Source: Streptomyces anulatus
GTDB taxonomy: Bacteria > Actinomycetota > Actinomycetes > Streptomycetales > Streptomycetaceae
Direction of reading: 5' to 3'
Length of the DNA stretch: 64,000 bases
Assembly (NCBI RefSeq): GCF_014650675.1
Contig: NZ_BMVK01000016.1
Coordinates: 1 to 64,000, forward strand
The notes below the pieces were generated by a model. It ran no database searches. It was not told the DNA's origin and worked only from the letters and a program-made list of their open reading frames with translations. This document shows, piece after piece, positions 42,045 through 49,925 of this stretch. Every line of letters begins with the position of its first letter. Position 1 is the stretch's first letter. The translations under genes were made by a program, and so were the position numbers.

Positions 42045-43268
42045 TTACTTGGTGTTGAGCGTCAGCCCGTAGTAGGCGAGGGCGTCGTCGAGCGGCTGGA
42101 AGTAGGAGGAGCCGGGCGAGTTGACCTGGCCGTTGCAGCGCTGGTTGCTGGGACCGCCGGACGTCATGCCCTGGGCCTGGTCACCGGAGATGTACGCGCC
42201 TCCGCTGTCGCCTCCCTGGGTGCAGACGCTGGAGCTCGCCAGGCCGGTCACGACGGTGTCCGGGCCGCCGTTCTGGTCGGTGTAGGTGACGCTGACGTTG
42301 TACGAGCCGACCTTGCCGCAGGTCCAGTTGGTGGTCTGGCCGGACTTGCAGAGCGCCGCGCCGGAGGGGGCCCGCTTGCTGCCCTTGACCGGGACGGTGC
42401 CGGCCCTGCCGTACGTGGTGACGTCGAGGCCGATCGAGTTGCCGGCGTCGACGGCCGCGATGCCCATGTCGACGCTGCGGGTGCCCAGCGCGAACCGGGT
42501 GTGGGTGCCCTTGGCGAACCGGGTGCCGTTGTAGGCCAGCTCCGGCAGGTCCTCGATGCAGTGCCCGGCGGTCACGAGCACCTGCTTGCCGTTACGGTCC
42601 TTGGCGCCGTAACCGACGGAGCAGAGGTAGCCGTTGAAGGTCATCCGGCTGCCGGGCGGAACGACGGCCTGGGTCTCCAGCTTCTCCTGGCCCTTCACGA
42701 CGCGCACGGCGTCGCCGTTGCTCTTCGCGGCCTTGAGGAAGCTGCGGGTCGCGGCGTCGGAGTCGCCGTTGACCTCGACGGTCACGGTGTCCGACGCGAG
42801 GTCGACGGACCACGCGGACACCCCGGCCGGGGCGCTCCTGAGCGCCTTGGCGTCGAGCTGCGCCTTGATCCGGTCCAGCTCGCTCTCGCCGCGCTCGGGG
42901 ACCCGGGCCTTGAGACCCGCGGCCCTGACCTCCTTCGCCGCTCCGGCGTCGGCGGCGTTGACGACCAGCGAACCGTCCTTGGTGAAGAAGGCCCCGAGCG
43001 TGCTGACCCGGTCCTCCCGCAACTCCGCGAACCGGTCCTGCTGCTCCGCCTCGCGGTCCAGCCGCTCCACGGCGGCCTTCTCGCTGACACCCAGGGTCGT
43101 GGCGAGCGCCTTGACCATCTCCGGCTGGTACGCCGGCGCCGCTGCGGGCGCCGAGGGCTCCTCCGTCGTTCCGGCGTAGGCCCCTGTGGCGACTCCGGCC
43201 GACAGAAGGGCGCCGATCGAGGCGGCCACGATGTATCTGCGCGCGTTCTTCTTCCTGCTGTGCTTCAC
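42045..43268 (-). CDS. Secreted alpha-lytic-type serine protease (S1E)
   Basis: The 407-aa preproprotein has a signal peptide (KHSRKKNARRYIVAASIGALL, Ala-x-Ala cleavage near ATGAYA). The alpha-lytic prodomain runs to about residue 205 (PEMVKALATTLGVSEKAAVERL is its start). The chymotrypsin-like domain has H in VTAGHCIE, D in SVDMGIAAVD and S in GGDSGGAYIS. The oxyanion glycines are present. Streptogrisin-like family; it would be exported by Sec and self-cleave. Start GTG 43268 follows GGAAGGA. Upstream neighbours in the lower-GC patch are unrelated. Confidence 0.93.
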   Translation of the reverse strand: MKHSRKKNARRYIVAASIGALLSAGVATGAYAGTTEEPSAPAAAPAYQPEMVKALATTLGVSEKAAVERLDREAEQQDRFAELREDRVSTLGAFFTKDGSLVVNAADAGAAKEVRAAGLKARVPERGESELDRIKAQLDAKALRSAPAGVSAWSVDLASDTVTVEVNGDSDAATRSFLKAAKSNGDAVRVVKGQEKLETQAVVPPGSRMTFNGYLCSVGYGAKDRNGKQVLVTAGHCIEDLPELAYNGTRFAKGTHTRFALGTRSVDMGIAAVDAGNSIGLDVTTYGRAGTVPVKGSKRAPSGAALCKSGQTTNWTCGKVGSYNVSVTYTDQNGGPDTVVTGLASSSVCTQGGDSGGAYISGDQAQGMTSGGPSNQRCNGQVNSPGSSYFQPLDDALAYYGLTLNTK

Positions 43269-43760
43269 GCGATTCCTTCCGCTACGCAGGCGAGCGTCCA
43301 GACAATGGGGGGGTGGCCACACCGCGCCTGGGGAAGCGCGATGTGTTCCATGGACACTGCCCGGCGGCGATGACATGTTCCTGTCGCCGCGCCTCGAACT
43401 CTGGCTCAGCCGGAACTGCCGCGACAAGAAGCGGAGATGGGGCTCTTTTCTACAGAACTGGCCGAGAACTGTAGAGAAGCTGCGCACCATCAAGGCGGTG
43501 ACGCCCACCACCACACAGCTACCGGACTCCGCTGAGTGACCTCGGGCCCGCTCGCCGCCTCCTGCGATCACCGCACGGCCAGGAGCTTCGGGGCGTCAGG
43601 CACCTGCCAACTGCAGAACCCGATGTCAGAGGTGCCCGAGCAGACGCAAATGGCCACGCATCTCGCACCAACGAACAGACCGCGAGGGCAATTTGACTCT
43701 TATGATCTTTGCCTGACAGCTTGCGGGATATCGCAGCTGAATCCCTTACGGTTAGGCCTG
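43269..43760. other. 550-bp low-signal region at the edge of the lower-GC patch (left part)
   Basis: The region holds the promoter of the protease gene and a stretch with little codon bias in any frame. A CTACAG...CTGTAG dyad lies at 43450-43474, and a run of AT-rich DNA at 43690-43760. Base composition falls from here rightwards, and the bulk of 43.5-46.4 kb differs from the host in codon use. No gene can be supported in this interval. Confidence 0.55.
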
Positions 43761-43782
43761 CCCCAAAATCTGTTTTTTGGGG
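43761..43782 (+). terminator. CCCCAAAA / TTTTGGGG hairpin before the winged-helix gene
   Basis: A perfect 8-bp stem (43761-43768, 43775-43782) encloses a 6-nt loop. It ends 36 bp before the start of the next gene and could be an attenuator or a terminator of transcription arriving from the left. Confidence 0.5.
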
Positions 43783-43818
43783 TTCCTCAGGGAAGCCATC
43801 GGAATCAAGGGGTGCATT

Positions 43819-44367
43819 GTGTCGTCATATCTCCAGCGCGTAGACCGGGAGGTAGCGACCACCCGCAACCAGGTATCCGCGTGGCGCGAAGAGATCGAGC
43901 GGATTCACCAGCGAATCAAGGGCGGCGAGGAACGGCTACACCATCTGGAGATCACACGTCAGACCCTGAGGTCGCTACCTGAGGATGAGGCCACCAGCGA
44001 TACCCTGGCCCACGCCACTTCAGCCGTCGAGGTTTCGACCGCCCGCCAGGACAGCCGCGGATCCGCCCGCCCGCCGCTCACCATCAGGCCCGGGACACTC
44101 TTCGAGCCCGGGGAGCCGACCGACCTCGAGGAGGGCCGCCGCCGCATCCTGGTCGTACTGGCAACGGCGGGACGGGCCTTGAGCGCTCGAGAAATCGCCG
44201 CTGCGATCGGCGAGGACGTCTCCACCCCCTCACGAGTGGAGACCACTCGCGCTCGGCTCAAGCGTCTTGCCAGGAGTGGACAAGTTGTTGAGGGCCCTAT
44301 CGGCTCTTTCGCCATTACCACGGTCAACAGCGCTCCGGCACGCCTGAGGGCGGCCGCTAAGGACTGA
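43819..44367 (+). CDS. Coiled-coil / winged-helix protein of unknown function
   Basis: Residues 1-65 of this 182-aa protein are a coiled coil (VDREVATTRNQVSAWREEIE, LHHLEITRQTLRSLPED). Residues 110-170 fold like a winged helix (RRILVVLATAGRALSAREIA, SRVETTRARLKRLARSGQVV). GTG 43819 has AAGGGG upstream. It lies in a lower-GC patch next to the recombinase-like gene, the two separated only by a hairpin. The combination recalls a regulator plus recombinase cassette of an integrated element, but no function is assignable. The longer N-terminal extension possible in this frame lacks codon bias. Confidence 0.6.
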   Translation: MSSYLQRVDREVATTRNQVSAWREEIERIHQRIKGGEERLHHLEITRQTLRSLPEDEATSDTLAHATSAVEVSTARQDSRGSARPPLTIRPGTLFEPGEPTDLEEGRRRILVVLATAGRALSAREIAAAIGEDVSTPSRVETTRARLKRLARSGQVVEGPIGSFAITTVNSAPARLRAAAKD

Positions 44368-44407
44368 CATAGGCCCCTCGCTCGCCTACACGGCAAGTGG
44401 AGGAAGG

Positions 44408-44450
44408 GTCGGCACCGCCGCAAGGCCTGGTAACCATCGGCGGTGCCGAC
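44408..44450 (+). terminator. Terminator after the winged-helix gene
   Basis: A 13-bp perfect stem, GTCGGCACCGCCG at 44408-44420 with its complement at 44438-44450, encloses a 17-nt loop. It separates the winged-helix gene from the recombinase-like gene, so the two are probably separate transcripts. Confidence 0.75.
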
Positions 44451-44582
44451 GCGCAAGCTCCCAGCAAGGTGGCTTTACGCATCTCCGAGCGTAAACGAGA
44501 TATTTGACGCCCGGTGAGCGGAGCCACGAAATCGTCATGTCCGATCGATGCGTGATCGAAATTGGACAGATATTGAGGCTTC

Positions 44583-45722
44583 ATGTTCCGTCTCTCCATC
44601 AAAAATGACTGCTTGAATGCAGAGCTGCATACCGAATCAGGTCACAGCACGGAAGTCCGGTCGGATTCGCCCAGACGCTCACAAGCTGACCACGCGTCGG
44701 CGAGCCTCCGATCCCGCTCCGAACATGCGCAGGTGCTCACCGCGACCGCCACCTGCCTCTCTCTGGAGATTGAGGACAGCCCTCTCACCGGCTGCCTGAC
44801 CAGCCGCTTCTCCTGGTCCCTAACGCTGAGTCCGCAGGTGTCCGACAAAATCCGCGCGTATCGCCCTCGTCTGCCCTGCGCGCGATGGGCACCGGTCGCT
44901 GGTCTGGTACGGGCAACAGTCGCTGCGGCAGCCCCTGCGAACTGTGCACAGGCGCGACGAATGCTGTACGCCGTGGGCCGGTTGGCAGTCTGGGCAGAGC
45001 AGGTCCGTCTCGTGCGCGACCCGGCACTCTGGCTGAGGCACGAGATCATCAACGCCTTCATCGCCACGGGCCACGTCGGCCCTGATGACAACATCAGAAG
45101 GTTTCGATCCTGCCTGAGACGCGTCAGCAAGACAGTGATCTGGGCTGCCAACGGTGTGCCGCCACTCCCTCGAGCCCCGCTCTCGTACACGGCACCGCCT
45201 TACCACATGGGCGAGTTGGCAAAGCTTCGAGCCTGGGCAGAGCAGTTGCCTGACCGAGCCCAGCTGGACGGGCTGGCGCTCTTGGCCATGGGGGCGGGCT
45301 GCGGGCTGACTCCGAGCGAGGCCCTCACGATGCGAGGCACCGATGTGGACGCTTCTTCGGGGGTCCCAGTACTGGACGAGAGAGCTCTAGGGCGCCTGGT
45401 CGTATGTCACGTCGATTGGGCTGAAACGTTGACCAAACTAGCCAAACTCGCGGGCTCCTCCTACATGTTCAAACCGCAACGTGACCTCAAGAGGCCAACG
45501 ACGCTGATCTCCTCGTGGATCAGCTGTCATAGCCTGGATGAGAATCTTCCCAAACTTTCCGCGCACCGGCTTCAGGCGACCTGGCTCGCAGGGTTGCTGG
45601 CCCAAGGAATCAGCCCGCCCGTGATCGCAGCAGCGGCGGGGATGTCGTCGGCAGCCGCGCTGGCGCCCTACCGTCGTCCGGCCCAGCTTCCCGGAGCAGA
45701 CGCCATCCGGCTGCGGTACTGA
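44583..45722 (+). CDS. Recombinase-like protein with eroded catalytic residues
   Basis: The last 200 residues of this 379-aa frame follow the tyrosine recombinase fold: LALLAMGAGCGLTPSEALTM (where the first catalytic Arg is expected after GLT), a middle strand region, then LSAHRLQATWLAGLLAQGIS and AAGMSSAAALAPYRR. In an active enzyme these would read HxLRHxxA and YxxH. Here the Arg in the H-x-x-R box is Gln and the first Arg position is Pro/Ser. It is probably inactive or only structural. An SAM-like domain may lie at about 115-200 (YAVGRLAVWAEQVRLV). The first 90 residues have weak codon bias and may not be translated. Confidence 0.6.
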   Translation: MFRLSIKNDCLNAELHTESGHSTEVRSDSPRRSQADHASASLRSRSEHAQVLTATATCLSLEIEDSPLTGCLTSRFSWSLTLSPQVSDKIRAYRPRLPCARWAPVAGLVRATVAAAAPANCAQARRMLYAVGRLAVWAEQVRLVRDPALWLRHEIINAFIATGHVGPDDNIRRFRSCLRRVSKTVIWAANGVPPLPRAPLSYTAPPYHMGELAKLRAWAEQLPDRAQLDGLALLAMGAGCGLTPSEALTMRGTDVDASSGVPVLDERALGRLVVCHVDWAETLTKLAKLAGSSYMFKPQRDLKRPTTLISSWISCHSLDENLPKLSAHRLQATWLAGLLAQGISPPVIAAAAGMSSAAALAPYRRPAQLPGADAIRLRY

Positions 45723-46053
45723 CTCGATCGTCAGTAGCTGGACGGCCTTCGGACGGGTGCCGAACAAGAAGCGCGGCTTCTCCACACTGCACTGCTATCG
45801 GAGCGGCCCTTACGGTCCGGCTCTTCAGCCGATCACCGCCGGGCAGGGCCGCGAAGGAGGTGAGCAGGCAACGCACCGGGAAACCGCACCCTGGGAATGA
45901 CGCAATCCCACCAGATCGAAATGACCGGGCAGGAGTCGTCAACTGCACTCGGTGGCAGCCGCATACGGCCCACGGCGCCGCTCACCCGGGCTAACCACAA
46001 CTACACCGCGGGATGCTACGTAAAGGTGGCGGGCCTCGACGAGCTCCTGCAGC
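45723..46053. other. Gap between recombinase-like gene and the broken fragment
   Basis: This stretch has no ORF with normal codon bias on either strand, no hairpin and no repeat. It may be decayed coding sequence of the same lower-GC patch. Confidence 0.45.
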
Positions 46054-46370
46054 TTGGCCGAGCCCTCCCGGATGCTCGTGGTGGTTCGCTTCCACAGCGT
46101 TCGGAAAGGCGGCGAGCAGCCCCCGCCGAGCGCGCATTCCGACCTGGTGGCGGCACTGTCGACCATCGACGCCCAGGCGACGGCCGCCACCATACAGGCG
46201 GCCCGCCACAGCGGCGGCGGTGTCTCGGTCGACGACGCACAAGGCCGAAGCAGCCTCCCACGGCTGGCTCGTCGCCCCTTTCTCGGCCGCGGCGCTGGCC
46301 GGCGCGGCCGCGCTCCGGCAACGCGGGCCCAACGGCGACACCACCGCCCTCTTCACGGCGAGGGCCTGAA
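46054..46370 (+). pseudogene. Frame-shifted coding remnant upstream of tRNA-Ala
   Basis: One frame reads LVVVRFHSVRKGGEQPPPSA and SDLVAALSTIDAQATAATI. Codon bias then passes near 46230 to another frame reading HKAEAASHGWLVAPFSAAAL and closing GDTTALFTARA. The two look like one broken gene. I do not recognise the family. It sits between the recombinase-like gene and the tRNA, in line with decay inside an island. Confidence 0.3.
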
Positions 46371-46408
46371 CCCGAGAGACCGATCGTCCGAAGCTTGACC
46401 GGGAACGC

Positions 46409-46445
46409 GAAATCCCGCCCAGTTGAATCAACTGGGCGGGATTTC
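46409..46445. terminator. Palindromic terminator of the tRNA-Ala transcript
   Basis: An 18-bp perfect inverted repeat (46409-46426 with 46428-46445) is centred on a single A. The outer arm is GAAATCCCGCCC. It lies 41 bp past the 3' end of the tRNA (minus strand) and can also stop the incoming plus-strand transcripts. Confidence 0.75.
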
Positions 46446-46486
46446 ATGAACCACTCTTGAGCTTACTCAAGAACAGTTGCCACTGT

Positions 46487-46559
46487 GGACCTGTGGGGAT
46501 TTGAACCCCAGACCCCCTCGATGCGAACGAGGTGCGCTACCAGACTGCGCCACAGGCCC
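46487..46559 (-). tRNA. tRNA-Ala (anticodon CGC)
   Basis: On the minus strand a 73-nt cloverleaf can be folded. The acceptor stem is GGGCCTG with CAGGTCC, including the G3-U70 wobble pair that defines alanine identity. The D arm is present, the anticodon stem CCTCG/CGAGG frames loop TTCGCAT (anticodon CGC, reading GCG), and the T arm is GGGGTTCAAATCCCC. No CCA is encoded. It lies downstream of sepX/glpR. Its 3' end faces the lower-GC patch, a usual docking point for integrated elements. Confidence 0.9.
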
Positions 46560-46657
46560 TTGCGACGTGTGAAACTCTAGCACCCTCACGGGGGTGCTTG
46601 GAAATCCGTTCCTCCGCTGGTCAGCGGTGCCGGGGTTTCCAGCTCCCACCCGTCGCG

Positions 46658-47890
46658 TCACTCGTTGGCCGCACGCGGCCGGTCCTCGTCGTCGTACTGG
46701 TCGAAGAGCGGGGTCCGGCCCCGGTCGCGGTTGCGACGGGACTGGTTCGTGCGCTGGCGCGGAGCCGGGTCGACCGAGGGGGCCGTCGGGTGCGACGTGC
46801 CCGTCTGGCTGGGCTCGGCGGTGCTGGAGCGGGCCGCGCTCCAGGTCTCCGGGTCGCCGACCTCCACACCGCCCGTGGCCCGGGGGGCGACGGGCGCGGT
46901 GACATACGTCGGCAGCGGTACGGGAACGGGCTCCCAGCTGTCGCCCTGGACGCGGCCGCGCTCGCGCTGCTGGTCCACCCACTCCGCGTGGTCCGTCTGC
47001 TCGACGAGGGCGCGGCGGCCGGCCTCCTGGGGGGAGACCGTGGGCGTCGGCTCCGGCTCCGGGTGGTGCGCTTCGGAGTCGTCGTCGGGCTCGGCGGGGG
47101 CGGGGGCCGCGGGCTGGTGCCTGCGGGGGCGGTTCTCGCGCAGTCGCTGTGCCGCGACCTCGGCCCGGCGGCGGTCCATGGTGAAGGCGAACCGGCGGCG
47201 TTCCTGGGCGCGCAGATGCACGATGTACGTGCTCAGCAGCACGGCGGGCACGGCGGGCGCCCACAGGAAGCCGAGGCCGCCGACCGCCGCGACGACCGCT
47301 CCGAGGGTGAAGGCCAGGAAGAGGACGACGGTGGTCCGCCTGCGCCGCGCGAGGACCTGGGAGCGCTGGGCGCGCCGGGCGCGCTCGGCGTCGGCCGCAC
47401 CGGAGGGGGGACGCCGACGCGCGGGGGGCACCTGTTCCGCGGGACGCTCTCCGGACCGGCGTTCGTGCGACTGACGGTCCGGCGGCTGATGCCCCGCCCG
47501 TCGGTCGTGCGCCTGACGGTCGCGCGCCGTGCGTTCGGAGGCCTGGTGGTCCGGGGCCCGCTCGGGCGCGTGCGCCGGGTCGGTCAGCCTGGCTTCCGTG
47601 TGCGCCGGAGGCGCGGCAAAGGCCCGGACGTCCACGGATTCCATACGGTCCGTTTCCCGGTCCGGGTCGACGTCGGGCGTCGCCTCCTCGGCGGTGCGCT
47701 CCTGCAGCTCCTTGGCGTACCGGCGCTCCATCGCCGCCCGTCCGGACAGCAGCCGGATGGCGGTGCTGAAGCGTTCCGTCGGACGGGCCTCGTTGAGCTC
47801 GTCCTGCCTGCGGAGCCACATCGGTACCAAGTAGGCGGCCCAGGCCCCGACGATGACTGCGTAGATGAGGCCGCTGCTGCTCACGCTCAC
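46658..47890 (-). CDS. sepX: Divisome membrane protein SepX / GlpR
   Basis: The N-terminal 50 residues (SSGLIYAVIVGAWAAYLVPMWL, DELNEARPTERFSTAIRLLS) match the conserved start of the actinobacterial SepX/GlpR family. A second membrane pair (VVLFLAFTLGAVVAAVGGLG, PAVPAVLLSTYIVHLRAQ) lies near residues 190-235. The rest is disordered, charged sequence. The family, as known from Streptomyces SepX and Corynebacterium GlpR, anchors the division protein Glp (gephyrin-like MoeA) to the membrane and helps FtsZ/DivIVA function. The glp gene is three genes upstream here, in the same direction. Promoter in the 151-bp gap to the GNAT gene. Confidence 0.88.
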   Translation of the reverse strand: MSVSSSGLIYAVIVGAWAAYLVPMWLRRQDELNEARPTERFSTAIRLLSGRAAMERRYAKELQERTAEEATPDVDPDRETDRMESVDVRAFAAPPAHTEARLTDPAHAPERAPDHQASERTARDRQAHDRRAGHQPPDRQSHERRSGERPAEQVPPARRRPPSGAADAERARRAQRSQVLARRRRTTVVLFLAFTLGAVVAAVGGLGFLWAPAVPAVLLSTYIVHLRAQERRRFAFTMDRRRAEVAAQRLRENRPRRHQPAAPAPAEPDDDSEAHHPEPEPTPTVSPQEAGRRALVEQTDHAEWVDQQRERGRVQGDSWEPVPVPLPTYVTAPVAPRATGGVEVGDPETWSAARSSTAEPSQTGTSHPTAPSVDPAPRQRTNQSRRNRDRGRTPLFDQYDDEDRPRAANE

Positions 47891-48041
47891 ACCGTAGAGG
47901 GGTTTGCGCGGAAGGATCCGCCAATTGGCCCGGTGTGTCGCACGATCCGGCTGATATCACGGACTTTTTTTGTGATTGTTCGGATCAACAGCCGCCGATA
48001 GCCCGACCCAATGCGGTCATCCGGCGATCAAATTCGAACAC

Positions 48042-48671
48042 CTATTTCATTTCTCCGGACTGCCCGGGGTCGCTCGGCGACACGGGGCGCGACCGGCGCC
48101 AGCGCCTGAGCATCCCCTCGGGCACTTCCTCGGCGGTGAGGGCGAAGATCAGATGGTCGCGCCAGGCGCCGTCGATGTGGAGATAGCGCGGGCGCACGCC
48201 CTCCGAACGGAATCCGAGTTTCTCCACGACCCTGCGGCTGGGCCCGTTCTCCGGGCGAATGCAGACCTCGATGCGGTGCAGGCCCACGGCGCGGAAGCAG
48301 TGGTCGACGGCGAGCGCCACGGCCGTCGGCATGACCCCGCGCCCGGCGACGCTCCGGTCGACCCAGTAACCGATGTGACCGGAGCACATCGAGCCCCACG
48401 TGATCCCCGCGACCGTGAGCTGGCCGACCAGCCGGCCCTCGTACTCGATGGCGAACGGCAGCATCCGACCCGCATTCGCCTCGGCGCGCAGGTGGCGGAC
48501 CATCTGCCGGTACGTCGGGCGCTGCGCCATCGGACCGCCGGGAGCGGGCGGCGGGACGGTCGCCTCCCAGGGGCGCAGCCAGTCGCGGTTGCGCCGGTTG
48601 ACCTCGCGCCACATCCGCTGGTCACGCATCTTTATCGGGCGCAGGACGATCTCGCCGTCGGTCAGCGTCAC
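48042..48671 (-). CDS. RimJ-like GNAT acetyltransferase
   Basis: The 209-aa protein has the RimJ/RimL pattern: IVLRPIKMRDQRMWREVNRR at the start, SVAGRGVMPTAVALAV as the acetyl-CoA loop, VCIRPENGPSRRVVEKLGFR and a final DHLIFALTAEE. It may acetylate protein N-termini. In this family the neighbouring sepX and moaC/glp genes are a fixed context, but a functional link is not known. It is 17 bp downstream of mog. Confidence 0.87.
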   Translation of the reverse strand: MTLTDGEIVLRPIKMRDQRMWREVNRRNRDWLRPWEATVPPPAPGGPMAQRPTYRQMVRHLRAEANAGRMLPFAIEYEGRLVGQLTVAGITWGSMCSGHIGYWVDRSVAGRGVMPTAVALAVDHCFRAVGLHRIEVCIRPENGPSRRVVEKLGFRSEGVRPRYLHIDGAWRDHLIFALTAEEVPEGMLRRWRRSRPVSPSDPGQSGEMK

Positions 48672-48688
48672 CGGCCAGGTCGCGATGT

Positions 48689-49327
48689 TCAGCTCGGGCT
48701 CCCCGGTCGGGGGTGGTCGCCGCCGCGGAGCTGGTCGACGGCGTGCACCAGGAGCCGGCCGAGGACCGCGAGCCCGTCCTTCACCCCACCGGTGGACCCG
48801 GGGAGGTTGACGATCAGGGTGCGGGAGGCGACGCCCGCGAGGCCCCGGGAGAGGGCGGCGGTCGGAACCTTGGCCCGGCCCTCGGCCCGGATCGCCTCCG
48901 GGATGCCGGGGATCTCGTGGTCGAGGACGCGACGGGTGGCCTCGGGCGTGGCGTCGGTGGGCGAGATGCCCGTACCGCCGGTGGTGACGATCACGTCGTA
49001 CCCGGCGGCGACGCCCGCGCGCAGGGCCGCCTCGACCGGGTCGCCGTCGGGGACGACCTGCGGGCCGTCGACCGTGAAGCCGAGGCCGGTCAGCGCTTCG
49101 GCGATCAACGGGCCGCCCCGGTCCGCGTACACCCCGGCGGATGCCCGGTTGGAGGCGGTGACGACGAGCGCGGCGTACGAGGAGGTGAGCGCGGCGCCGG
49201 TGGGCTCGGCCGCCTTCTGCTCATGGCCGGGGGCTCCGGCCTCGGTCGTCCGCCGTTCGTGGCCGGGCGCGCCCGACTCGGTCGTCCGCCCTTCGTGGCC
49301 GAGGGCTCCGGGCCCGGGCGGCGTCAC
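48689..49327 (-). CDS. mog: MogA/MoaB-type molybdenum cofactor protein with repeat extension
   Basis: The core (about 165 aa) starts at SSYAALVVTASNRASAGVYA and contains the MPT-binding motif IVTTGGTGISPTDATPEAT and the acidic VNLPGSTGGVKD. Family members adenylate molybdopterin before metal insertion. The N-terminal 45 residues are three imperfect 12-residue repeats of GAPGHERRTTEA type, encoded at about 49215-49320, with no counterpart in usual MogA. The start is GTG 49327 overlapping the moaC stop by 4 nt; a later start inside the core is possible. Confidence 0.85.
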   Translation of the reverse strand: MTPPGPGALGHEGRTTESGAPGHERRTTEAGAPGHEQKAAEPTGAALTSSYAALVVTASNRASAGVYADRGGPLIAEALTGLGFTVDGPQVVPDGDPVEAALRAGVAAGYDVIVTTGGTGISPTDATPEATRRVLDHEIPGIPEAIRAEGRAKVPTAALSRGLAGVASRTLIVNLPGSTGGVKDGLAVLGRLLVHAVDQLRGGDHPRPGSPS

Positions 49328-49824
49328 GTGCCCGATCCCTCCGGCGCGGTGCGCCGGTAGTCGCCGGACTTGCCGCCCGACTTCTCCTCGACCCGTACGT
49401 CGGTGATGACCGCGCTCTTGTCGACGGCCTTGATCATGTCGACCACCGTGAGCGCCGCCACCGACACCGCGGTCAGGGCCTCCATCTCGACGCCCGTGCG
49501 GTCCGCCGTCTTCACGGTGGCCGTGATCTCCACCGCGTCGTCGGCCACGCTCAGGTCGACCTTCACGCCGGAAACGGCCAGCGGATGGCAGAGCGGGATC
49601 AGATCCGGGGTGCGCTTGGCCCCCATGATCCCGGCGATCCGGGCGGTGGCGAGGGCGTCTCCCTTGGGGACTCCCTCGCCGCGCAGCAGCTCGATCACGC
49701 GCGGCGAGACGAGCACCCGGCCGGTGGCGCGGGCGACGCGGGTGGTGACGTCCTTCGCCGACACGTCGACCATGCGGGCCGCGCCCGCCTCGTCGATGTG
49801 CGTCAGCCTGTTCTGCGTACTCAA
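49324..49824 (-). CDS. moaC: Cyclic pyranopterin monophosphate synthase
   Basis: The 166-aa protein has the MoaC motifs LTHIDEAGAARMVDVSAKDV and AGIMGAKRTPDLIPLCHPL (with the conserved His) and VEMEALTAVSVAALTVVDM. It makes cyclic pyranopterin monophosphate for the molybdenum cofactor. The only start that fits is TTG 49824, preceded by GGAG at 5 nt; no in-frame ATG or GTG is better. It lies downstream of glp and overlaps mog by GTGA. Confidence 0.93.
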   Translation of the reverse strand: MSTQNRLTHIDEAGAARMVDVSAKDVTTRVARATGRVLVSPRVIELLRGEGVPKGDALATARIAGIMGAKRTPDLIPLCHPLAVSGVKVDLSVADDAVEITATVKTADRTGVEMEALTAVSVAALTVVDMIKAVDKSAVITDVRVEEKSGGKSGDYRRTAPEGSGT

Positions 49825-49925
49825 CTCACTCCGCCTAGCGGTAGGGGCGCCGTTGGGCCTCGGGGAACCGGAGGGTATCCCCCGGAAGGCACGGCGGCAG
49901 ATACCGTACCGCCACCGGGCGGCGG

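Noticed and set aside
45897..46460. 187-aa intact gene before the tRNA
   Set aside because: Codon bias and sequence switch frame near 46230, so the frame is at most a broken fragment.
43250..46500. Direct repeat of the tRNA-Ala 3' end at the left side of the lower-GC patch
   Set aside because: I looked for the last 18-20 bases of the tRNA gene between 43.2 and 43.9 kb and saw no copy.
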